Source of the DNA: Streptosporangiaceae bacterium
Lineage (GTDB): Bacteria > Actinomycetota > Actinomycetes > Streptosporangiales > Streptosporangiaceae
Reading direction: 5' to 3'
Length of the DNA stretch: 10,556 bases
Assembly (NCBI GenBank): GCA_030040415.1
Contig: JASHTT010000312.1
Span: 1-10,556, forward strand
Both the position numbers and the translations under genes were made by a program. Positions 5,176 to 10,556 of the stretch are shown here, piece by piece (position 1 is the first letter of the stretch; every line of letters begins with the position of its first letter). Below the pieces are notes generated by a model. It searched no databases, was not told the origin of the DNA, and was given only the letters and a program-made list of their open reading frames with translations.

Positions 5176-7644
5176 ATGCAAGTCGATGCGGTCTACGGTG
5201 CGATCGGGCGGTTCGCCGTTCGCTTCCGCTGGCTGGTACTGCTCGCCTGGATAGTCGCGGCCGTCATGGCGACCACGCACTTTCCTTCGCTGTCGAGCGT
5301 CACCCAGGGCAATAACCAGAAGTTCCTGCCTGCCAGCGCCCCCAGTTCGCGGGCCGCCACGCTAGCTGCGCCGTTCGGCACCGCTAACCAGCAGCCGATC
5401 CCGGTGGTCGCCGCCACCAGCAGCGGCACGCTCACCGCTGCCGACATCAGCGCGATCAGTACGCTGCAGACCCGGCTTGCCAAGGCACCTGGCATCACCA
5501 AGGTCATCAACGCCGGCCGGTCGTCCGATGGCCAGGCAGAACAGCTTGTGGCGATGGCGAGCTACTCGGGCAGCGGCGGGCAGAACTACCAGACGAATCT
5601 CATCGACGGGCTGCGCGCGAAGATCAGCAGCACCGCGCTTCCCGCCGGGCTGCAGGTGCACCTGGCGGGCGACCTTGCGGCCGCAGTCGACTCGCAGAAG
5701 GCCTCGGGCCACACGGCCAAGGAAGTACAGGGCCTTTCCGTGCTGTTCGTGGTCCTGCTGCTGGTGCTGATCTTCCGGTCCTTCACGCTGGCGCTCACCA
5801 CCGTGCTGCCGGCCGCGATCTCCGTCCAGATCGCCGGCCCGCTGGTGGCCGAGGCTGCGAAGCACGGCCTGCAGGTGTCCCCGATTGCCCAGTTGCTGTT
5901 GTACGTGCTGGTGATCGGGGCTGGCACCGACTACGGGCTGTTCCTGGTCTTCCGCGTCCGCGAGGAACTGCGACGGCGCGAGCACGACACCTCAGGAGAG
6001 CTGTATCCCGGCACCCCGCGACTGCGCGCCAGCGTCCTTCGCGACCTGCTGCGGCCGAGGCCCGCCGCCGGCGAGGCGGTCACCTGGGCGGTTACCAGGG
6101 TCGGTGAGTCGATCAGCGCGTCAGCTGCCACCGTGATCGCGGCCGTGCTGACGCTGCTGCTTGCCAGCTTCTCCTTCTACTCCGACCTTGCCTGGCCGTT
6201 CGCCATCGCGGTCGCGGTGATCCTGCTGGCCGGGCTCACCCTGCTACCTGCGCTGCTGTCGATCAGGCTTTCCCTGCTCGCGGTCAAGCGGTCGCTATTC
6301 CAGGCCCTGTTCCGCAGGCCGAAGCTGCTGCCGTGGAGCATCCAGGGCTCCGGAAAGCCCGGTGTCTGGGGCCGCGTGGCGGGCCGCATCGTGCAGCACC
6401 CGGTGCCCACGCTGCTGGTCGGCGTGGTGTTCTTCGGCGGGCTGGCCTTCGCCGTGCTCGGGTACACCGCTGGCGGCTTCGGCGGCAGCACCGCCCCGCC
6501 TGCCGGCAGCGACTCGGCGGCCGGGAACGCGCTGCTGGCCAAGCATTTCCCGCAGTCGGCAGCTAACCCGACGAGCCTGATCTTCAAGTTCAGCAAGCCG
6601 GTCTGGCAGGATCCGGGCCCGGTTGCGAAGGCGACAAGCGAGCTGACCGCCACCGGCCTGTTCACCCAGGTGACCGGCCCGCTCGACCCGGTGGGCGGCG
6701 TCACGCTGACGGCGTCGCAGTACCTCGGCCTGTACGGGGCGCTCGGGCCGGCCGGGAAGCTGGCACCCACGCCGACCGCGAGCCAGCTGCTCGACGGGAA
6801 GATCCCCGCGACGGCCTACCAGCTCTACCGGTCCACCGCTAACTTCGTTAGCCCTGACGGCCGGACCATTCAGTTCGAGACCGGACTCAAGGCTGGCGAT
6901 CCGGGCATCACGAAGGCGATCGACGCGGTGCCGTCCATCCGGGCGGCGACAACACGGATCCAGAAGTCCGTGGGAGCTACCGCGTCAGCCGTCGGTGGCG
7001 AGGCGCCGGCCCTGTACGACATCAGCACGATCTCGGATAACGACCTCAAGCACATCATCCCGATCGCGATCCTGGCCATCGGCATCCTGCTCGCCCTGGT
7101 GCTGCGAAGTCTCGTGGCGCCGCTCTACCTGATCGCCTCTGTCGGCATCTCCTACCTAGCTGCCCTGGGCTTGTCGGTCATCATCTTCATCAAGATCGGC
7201 GGGAACGGCGGCCTGGTGTTCTTCATGCCGTTCCTGATGTTCATCTTCTTGCTGGCGCTCGGCGAGGATTACAACATCCTCGTGATGACGCGCATCAGGG
7301 AAGAGTCACACAAGCTGCCGCTGGGGCAGGCAGTCGCCAAGGCTGTCAGCGTTACCGGAACGACGGTGACCTCGGCCGGGCTGGTGCTCGCCGGGTCGTT
7401 CATCGTGCTCACGATCGCGGCCGGCAGCGGCCCGAGCGCGAGCCAGGTAAGGGACATCGGATTCGGGCTGGCGCTCGGCATCCTGATGGACACGTTCCTG
7501 GTCCGCACGCTGCTCGTGCCGTCCACCGTCGTCCTGCTCGGCAGGTGGAACTGGTGGCCGACCAGGCTGCACATCGCCAACCCGGCGGACACGCCAGCCG
7601 CGCCGGACGAGCCGGCCGCGAGCCTGCCGCTCGGCGGACGGTAA
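5176..7644 (+). CDS. MmpL-type RND superfamily exporter
   Basis: This 822-residue membrane protein has the actinobacterial MMPL layout: two repeats of one helix, a large extracytoplasmic loop and five further helices. TM1 is about 18-35 and loop 1 about 36-170. TM2-TM6 fall between about 187 and 365, TM7 is about 412-430, loop 2 about 431-620, and TM8-TM12 about 626-790, followed by a short hydrophilic tail. Both proton-relay pairs are present: Asp252-Tyr253 in GTDYGLFLVFRVREE (TM4) and Asp698-Tyr699 in GEDYNILVMTRIREE (TM10). Relatives export lipids, glycolipids, siderophores or antibiotics (mycobacterial MmpL proteins, ActII-ORF3). The cytoplasmic loop after TM4 seems about 25-30 residues longer than usual. 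The ATG has AGGA nine bases upstream. It lies 92 bp after the MarR gene and 23 bp before a glycosyltransferase, so regulation by MarR and a glycosylated or envelope substrate are plausible inferences. Confidence 0.92.
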   Translation: MQVDAVYGAIGRFAVRFRWLVLLAWIVAAVMATTHFPSLSSVTQGNNQKFLPASAPSSRAATLAAPFGTANQQPIPVVAATSSGTLTAADISAISTLQTRLAKAPGITKVINAGRSSDGQAEQLVAMASYSGSGGQNYQTNLIDGLRAKISSTALPAGLQVHLAGDLAAAVDSQKASGHTAKEVQGLSVLFVVLLLVLIFRSFTLALTTVLPAAISVQIAGPLVAEAAKHGLQVSPIAQLLLYVLVIGAGTDYGLFLVFRVREELRRREHDTSGELYPGTPRLRASVLRDLLRPRPAAGEAVTWAVTRVGESISASAATVIAAVLTLLLASFSFYSDLAWPFAIAVAVILLAGLTLLPALLSIRLSLLAVKRSLFQALFRRPKLLPWSIQGSGKPGVWGRVAGRIVQHPVPTLLVGVVFFGGLAFAVLGYTAGGFGGSTAPPAGSDSAAGNALLAKHFPQSAANPTSLIFKFSKPVWQDPGPVAKATSELTATGLFTQVTGPLDPVGGVTLTASQYLGLYGALGPAGKLAPTPTASQLLDGKIPATAYQLYRSTANFVSPDGRTIQFETGLKAGDPGITKAIDAVPSIRAATTRIQKSVGATASAVGGEAPALYDISTISDNDLKHIIPIAILAIGILLALVLRSLVAPLYLIASVGISYLAALGLSVIIFIKIGGNGGLVFFMPFLMFIFLLALGEDYNILVMTRIREESHKLPLGQAVAKAVSVTGTTVTSAGLVLAGSFIVLTIAAGSGPSASQVRDIGFGLALGILMDTFLVRTLLVPSTVVLLGRWNWWPTRLHIANPADTPAAPDEPAASLPLGGR

Positions 7645-7667
7645 CGGCGGGATGCGGGGCGGGCCCG

Positions 7668-8723
7668 GTGCCAGATATCTCGGTCATCATCCCCGTCTAT
7701 GGCGTCGCGGACCTGCTGCCGGGCTGCCTGGATTCCGTGCTTGCTGACGCTGACTGCGACATCGAGGTCATCGCGGTCGACGACGCGTCGCCCGACAGCT
7801 GCGGAGCGATCCTGGACGCCCGCGCGGCAGCCGACCCGCGGCTGCGCGTCGTGCACCTGGACCGCAACGGCGGCCAGGGCGCCGCGCGGAACCTGGCCCT
7901 GGACATGGCGGCGGGAGATTACGTCTGGTTCGTCGACGGTGACGACGCGGTCGCCGACGGGGCGATGCGGGCGATCGGCAAGGCGCTGGCCGCCGCGCGG
8001 CCAGACGTGCTGCTGATCGACTGGGTGAGTAGTTATCCCGGCGGCCGGAGCGAGCCCAATCCGGGCGCGAACCTGCTCGGCGGGGTGCCCGCCGAAGGCT
8101 GCACGCTCGAGCAGCAGCCCGGGCTCATCAACCTGACGATGACGTCGTGGAGCAAGCTGTTCCGCCGTGACTTCCTCAGCGAGCTGGGCATCCGCTTCGC
8201 CGGCGGCATTCACGAGGACATCCAGGTGACCTGCGGCGCGCTGCTCGCGGCGGGCAGCATCGGTGCCGCCAACGGGGTCTGCTACAGCTACCGGCGAGAC
8301 CGCAAGGGCTCGGCACTGGCAACCACGAGCCGCTCCCACTTCGCCGTGTTCACCGCGTACGAGAACGTTTTCAGCCTGCTGGCCGCGCGGGACGCCGCCG
8401 GCTGGCCGGTCAGTGACACGCTGCGCGCGGCGATCTTCGAGCGGGCCATCTGGCACTACACCACCGTTCTGCAGACGACGGGTCCTGGTGTCGGCCCGAT
8501 CGGCCTGCCTGGCCTCGTGCCGCGGGCGGCCAGGCATGAGTTCTTCCGCCGGATGCACGAGGACTTCCTGCGCTACCGGCCGGCCTCCTACCAGCATCCG
8601 GCGGGCGCCCGGGGCGCCAAGCTGCGGCTGGTCGAGCGGGGCGCGTACTGGACGTACTCGGTGCTCGAGCCGGTCAACCAGGCCAGGGTCGCGGCACGGA
8701 AGCTGGCGGCAGGCCGGCGCTAG
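7668..8723 (+). CDS. Family 2 (GT-A) glycosyltransferase
   Basis: I place the start at GTG 7668, giving 351 residues that begin VPDISVIIPVYG. A longer open frame reaches back into the MmpL gene, but the GT2 fold begins exactly here and GGGGCGGG lies just upstream. The N-terminal domain shows the SVIIPVYG strand (5-12), the nucleotide-binding Asp pair in VIAVDDASPD (34-43), NGGQGAARNLAL (67-78) and the metal-binding DxD in VWFVDGDD (86-93, Asp90 and Asp92). SWSKLFRRDFL (160-170) and HED (182-184, Glu183-Asp184) match the acceptor and catalytic-base region of CPS and teichoic-acid-type GT2 enzymes. There is no obvious membrane segment, so it should act at the cytoplasmic face with a nucleotide sugar; donor and acceptor are unknown. 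The stop is shared as CTAG with the convergent gene. The 23-bp gap suggests co-transcription with the MmpL exporter. Confidence 0.88.
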   Translation: MPDISVIIPVYGVADLLPGCLDSVLADADCDIEVIAVDDASPDSCGAILDARAAADPRLRVVHLDRNGGQGAARNLALDMAAGDYVWFVDGDDAVADGAMRAIGKALAAARPDVLLIDWVSSYPGGRSEPNPGANLLGGVPAEGCTLEQQPGLINLTMTSWSKLFRRDFLSELGIRFAGGIHEDIQVTCGALLAAGSIGAANGVCYSYRRDRKGSALATTSRSHFAVFTAYENVFSLLAARDAAGWPVSDTLRAAIFERAIWHYTTVLQTTGPGVGPIGLPGLVPRAARHEFFRRMHEDFLRYRPASYQHPAGARGAKLRLVERGAYWTYSVLEPVNQARVAARKLAAGRR

Positions 8724-9520
8724 TTGGCGAGGCTGGCTTCCAGCCTCTCGATCCTGGCGAGCACGGGAGTCAGTTCCGTCCGCACGGCTACCGCTAGCTC
8801 CTCGGCAGTCGGCCCGGCGTGCGTGGGCACTGCGGCTGCGGCATCCCCACGCCCGCCAGGTTGCTGCTGCTGCTGCTTCGCCCCGCGGGCGGCCCAGCCG
8901 GCCAGGGCAGCGGCGACCATGCGCCTGGTTACCCGCAGGTCCGCGCCGAGCGAGCGGAGCACGCTGCCCGCTACTCCATCCGGCTCAGCGACCAGGCCGA
9001 GCAGCAGGTGCTCGCTGCCGACGTAGTTGTTGCCGAGGCCGGACGACTCGGCCGCGGCAAGTTCGAGTACGGCCGCAGCCTGCGGGTCAAAGCCCGCTCC
9101 GCCGTTCCGTCCGGTGTCGTCAGCATGGCCCGCAGGGGATGTCGCGCTGGCCGCCTGACGCCTGGCGAGTTCGGACCTGACCTGATGCGAAGTGATCTCC
9201 AGTGCGTTCAGCACGCGCACGGCGAGCGAGTTGTCGTCGGCAAGGATCGCCAGGAGCACGTGACCGGTGCCGGCTCCGGCGAGGCCGCTCTCCTCAGCTG
9301 CAGAGCGCGCCGACTCGAGCATGCCCATAGCTCGCGCGGTGAAGTTGAGCACCGGCGGATCGGGCAGGCCGTCCGCCTGGCCCGTCACGATCTCACGGAT
9401 GGCGGTGACGCGGCGGACCGCCTGCTCAAGCGCGCGCTGGCAGACCGCGGACAGCGGAAGGCCAGTGTCTTTGACGGCTTCGGCAAGGTCGTCTGGCAAG
9501 TAGATGTTGACCTTCGGCAT
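8720..9520 (-). CDS. Ribbon-helix-helix protein fused to two Clp N-domain repeats
   Basis: I choose ATG 9520 (266 residues), preceded by GGAG six bases away. An in-frame extension to 9586 would run through the promoter and is rejected. Residues 1-40 look like a ribbon-helix-helix DNA-binding domain: strand PKVNIYLP, helix DDLAEAVKDTG, turn LPLS, helix AVCQRALEQAVRRV. Two Clp_N repeats follow: about 58-121 (LNFTARAMGMLESARSAAEE, then GTGHVLLAILAD) and about 144-207 (FDPQAAAVLELAAAESSGLG, then VGSEHLLLGLVAE). These resemble the double four-helix N-domain of ClpC and ClpA, which binds substrates, adaptors and, in mycobacterial ClpC1, natural antibiotics. There are no Walker A/B motifs or AAA+ domain, so it cannot unfold proteins itself. 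A Gln run (216-220) and a C-terminal amphipathic helix (about 238-264) end it. I infer a transcription regulator sensing Clp ligands. Mycobacterial ClpC2 is a recalled parallel as a stand-alone ClpN-like protein. Domain calls are strong; function is inference. Confidence 0.85.
   Translation of the reverse strand: MPKVNIYLPDDLAEAVKDTGLPLSAVCQRALEQAVRRVTAIREIVTGQADGLPDPPVLNFTARAMGMLESARSAAEESGLAGAGTGHVLLAILADDNSLAVRVLNALEITSHQVRSELARRQAASATSPAGHADDTGRNGGAGFDPQAAAVLELAAAESSGLGNNYVGSEHLLLGLVAEPDGVAGSVLRSLGADLRVTRRMVAAALAGWAARGAKQQQQQPGGRGDAAAAVPTHAGPTAEELAVAVRTELTPVLARIERLEASLAN
8861..8878. repeat. CTG/CAG trinucleotide run encoding five glutamines
   Basis: TTG followed by four CTG units on the plus strand reads as AAG, four CAG and CAA on the coding strand, giving Lys-Gln5 in the linker after the second Clp_N repeat of the RHH-ClpN protein. 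It is a short microsatellite that could vary in length in-frame. Confidence 0.6.
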
Positions 9521-9548
9521 CCCTGGCTCCAAGGGTGTAGAGAATTTA

Positions 9549-9576
9549 TAACCCCTACATAACCCCTTTGGGGTTA
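9549..9576. promoter_or_regulatory. Three-copy TAACCCC operator before the RHH-ClpN gene
   Basis: TAACCCC occurs at 9549-9555 and 9560-9566 within identical ATAACCCCT nonamers spaced 11 bp apart. Its reverse complement GGGGTTA lies at 9570-9576. The last two form a perfect inverted repeat, TAACCCCAAAGGGGTTA. The group ends 29 bases upstream of ATG 9520 and overlaps the likely promoter. RHH repressors such as Arc and MetJ bind short repeated half-sites cooperatively, so this fits autoregulation by the gene product. The layout is seen directly; the binding is inferred. Confidence 0.6.
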
Positions 9577-9586
9577 GACCTGTCAA
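9556..9586 (-). promoter_or_regulatory. Likely promoter of the RHH-ClpN gene
   Basis: On the minus strand a perfect TTGACA -35 (9586-9581) is followed after 18 or 19 bases by TTATGT or TATGTA as a weak -10. This would start transcription about 30 bases before ATG 9520. The spacer contains the TAACCCCAAAGGGGTTA palindrome, so a bound repressor would block RNA polymerase. It gives this gene its own promoter despite lying 75 bp after the response regulator. Confidence 0.5.
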
Positions 9587-9595
9587 CCTGCAAAC

Positions 9596-10279
9596 TCAAT
9601 GTTGTTCGTGCGAGCCGGGCGTCACGAGCCCCGACTCGTACGCGAGCACGACCGCCTGCGTCCGGTCGCGCAGGCCGAGCTTGTGCAGCACGCGGCTGAC
9701 GTGCGTCTTGACGGTCTCCTCGGTGACGACGAGCCGACTGGCGATCTCGGGGTTCGACAGGCCCTCGGCGAGCAGCCTCAGCACCTCGGTCTCGCGCGGC
9801 GTGAGCTCGCCGAGGCCGGCTGACGGCGGCACCGCCGTCACAGGTTGCAGCCGGGCGAACTCGCTGATTAGCCGGCGCGTCACGGCCGGCGCCAGCAGCG
9901 CATCGCCGCCGGCAACCACCCGCACCGCGTCGAACAGCCGTTCCGCAGTGACGTCCTTCAGCAGGAACCCGCTGGCCCCGGCGCGCAGCGCGTCGTAGAC
10001 GTACTCGTCCAGGTCGAAGGTGGTGAGGATGATGATCCGCGGGCCACCCGCCTCGCCGGCCAGTTGCCGGGTGGCCTCGATGCCGTCGGTGCCGGGCATC
10101 CGGACGTCCATCAGCACGACGTCCGGCACCGTCTGGCGGCTGACCCGGACCGCCTCGGCGCCGTCGGAAGCCGTGCCGACGACAGTGAAGTCCGGCTGAG
10201 TGTCGAGAAGCGCGGCGAAGCCGGTGCGGACGACCTGATGGTCGTCGGCCACGACGATGCGCACCTGCGGCCCGGTCAC
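9596..10279 (-). CDS. NarL/FixJ-family (LuxR-type) response regulator
   Basis: This 227-residue cytoplasmic protein is the output half of a two-component system. The receiver domain (about 6-120) has the acidic pair Asp12-Asp13, phospho-acceptor Asp58 in VVLMDVRMPG, the switch Thr86/Thr87 in IIILTTFDLDEYVYDAL, and Lys108 in GASGFLLKDV. The C-terminal LuxR helix-turn-helix (about 157-218) reads LTPRETEVLRLLAEGLSNPE then VTEETVKTHVSRVLHKLGLR. All signature residues are present and the length is typical. The start is GTG 10279, whose GTGA overlaps the stop of the upstream histidine kinase, so translation is probably coupled and the kinase is its cognate partner. The target genes and signal are unknown. 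A relation to the RHH-ClpN gene 75 bp downstream is possible, but that gene seems to have its own promoter. Confidence 0.93.
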   Translation of the reverse strand: MTGPQVRIVVADDHQVVRTGFAALLDTQPDFTVVGTASDGAEAVRVSRQTVPDVVLMDVRMPGTDGIEATRQLAGEAGGPRIIILTTFDLDEYVYDALRAGASGFLLKDVTAERLFDAVRVVAGGDALLAPAVTRRLISEFARLQPVTAVPPSAGLGELTPRETEVLRLLAEGLSNPEIASRLVVTEETVKTHVSRVLHKLGLRDRTQAVVLAYESGLVTPGSHEQH

Positions 10280-10556
10280 CTGGCGGCCCCCGCGGTGCTA
10301 TCCCGGGGGGCGACCCCCGGAGCCCCCGCTGTGTCATCCCGGGGGGCGACCCCCGGAGCCCCCGCTGTGTCATCCCGGGGGGCGACCCGCGCAGGATCCG
10401 CTGGGAGCGTGGCCTGGACCAGGAAGCCGCCGCCGGGCGCTGCACCGGTGGTCAGCTCGCCGCCGACTGCTGCGGCTCGCTCGCGCATGCCGAGCAGGCC
10501 GTGCCCGCCGCCGAACTGCGCCGCGCCGACCGCCTCGGCTTGCCAGTCGGGTGGGC
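10276..10556 (-). CDS. Sensor histidine kinase, C-terminal part only
   Basis: The frame is open from the right edge of the window to TGA 10276, about 92 residues. It reads QFGGGHGLLGMRERAAAVGG and then ELTTGAAPGGGFLVQATLP, which is the end of an HATPase_c domain: the G2 glycine box, the GMRER helix common in NarL/DesK-type kinases (HisKA_3), and the last beta strand. After FLVQATLP the usual protein would end within a few residues. Here a tail of about 40 residues follows, made of a 12-residue repeat (VAPRDDTAGAPG, twice, then a partial VAPRDSTAG copy). The sensor, dimerisation and main ATP-binding parts lie outside the window. It overlaps the response regulator start by four bases, marking a two-component operon. 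The kinase call is secure, but the signal cannot be known from this piece. Confidence 0.88.
   Translation of the reverse strand, partial: PPDWQAEAVGAAQFGGGHGLLGMRERAAAVGGELTTGAAPGGGFLVQATLPADPARVAPRDDTAGAPGVAPRDDTAGAPGVAPRDSTAGAAR
10295..10388. repeat. 36-bp tandem repeat with hairpins in the kinase tail
   Basis: About 2.6 copies of a 36-bp unit begin at 10295, 10331 and 10367, the last stopping at 10388. The second is nearly identical to the first (gtgtca against gtgcta at the start). The first two contain the perfect inverted repeat CCGGGGGGCGACCCCCGG (10303-10320 and 10339-10356), a 7-bp GC stem with a 4-base loop. The unit is a multiple of three, so copy changes would keep the kinase frame. 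Confidence 0.85.

Noticed and set aside
7545..7667. Longer N-terminus for the glycosyltransferase
   Set aside because: It would overlap the MmpL gene by about 100 bp, while the GT2 fold begins immediately after GTG 7668.
7269..8597. 442-codon minus-strand frame
   Set aside because: Antisense to the MmpL and glycosyltransferase genes, with no recognisable domain.
9521..9586. Longer N-terminus for the RHH-ClpN protein
   Set aside because: It would place the TTGACA element and repeat operator inside the coding sequence; ATG 9520 has its own GGAG and starts the RHH domain.
9555..10445. 296-codon minus-strand frame with repeated RGSPPGMTQRGL
   Set aside because: It is a frame-shifted reading of the response regulator and kinase tail; its repeat only mirrors the 36-bp DNA repeat.

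Overview
The window is GC-rich chromosomal DNA from an actinomycete (class Actinomycetes). The GC bias, the GTG starts, a SepH-type septation protein (a family restricted to Actinobacteria) and the general gene style all support this. I cannot assign a genus. No rRNA, tRNA, CRISPR array, insertion sequence or phage gene was recognised. Every gene except the two cut by the window edges looks intact.

Left block (1-2715, minus strand). Read in transcription order, this holds sepH (cell-division regulator), a secreted lipoprotein with a PEBP/YbhB-like fold, and a protein with one membrane segment followed by a long disordered, charged, repeat-rich region. The last runs off the left edge. The 286-bp gap between the second and third genes is relatively AT-rich. 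It contains a perfect TTATCCACA (DnaA-box) sequence and three 11-bp tandem repeats.

Middle block (3031-8723, plus strand). A 14-TM-type MFS drug exporter (EmrB/QacA, DHA2) overlaps a MarR-family regulator by 14 bp. An MmpL/RND-type exporter with both proton-relay Asp-Tyr pairs follows, and 23 bp after its stop comes a family-2 glycosyltransferase. This looks like a MarR-controlled export locus whose last gene may glycosylate an envelope or exported product. The linkage of the glycosyltransferase to that role is inference.

Right block (8720-10556, minus strand). The C-terminal end of a sensor histidine kinase enters from the right edge and overlaps its NarL/LuxR-type response regulator by four bases (GTGA). 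The kinase tail carries a 36-bp in-frame tandem repeat. After 75 bp comes the most unusual gene: a ribbon-helix-helix DNA-binding N-terminus fused to two Clp N-domain repeats, with no AAA+ ATPase module. Its promoter region contains three copies of the heptamer TAACCCC/GGGGTTA, placed as expected for an autoregulatory operator. This gene and the glycosyltransferase converge so tightly that their stop codons share the palindrome CTAG.

The best candidate for something under-described is the RHH-ClpN protein with its operator. Such a protein could couple ClpC-type substrate, adaptor or antibiotic binding to transcription. This is a hypothesis drawn from domain content and DNA pattern, not something shown here.
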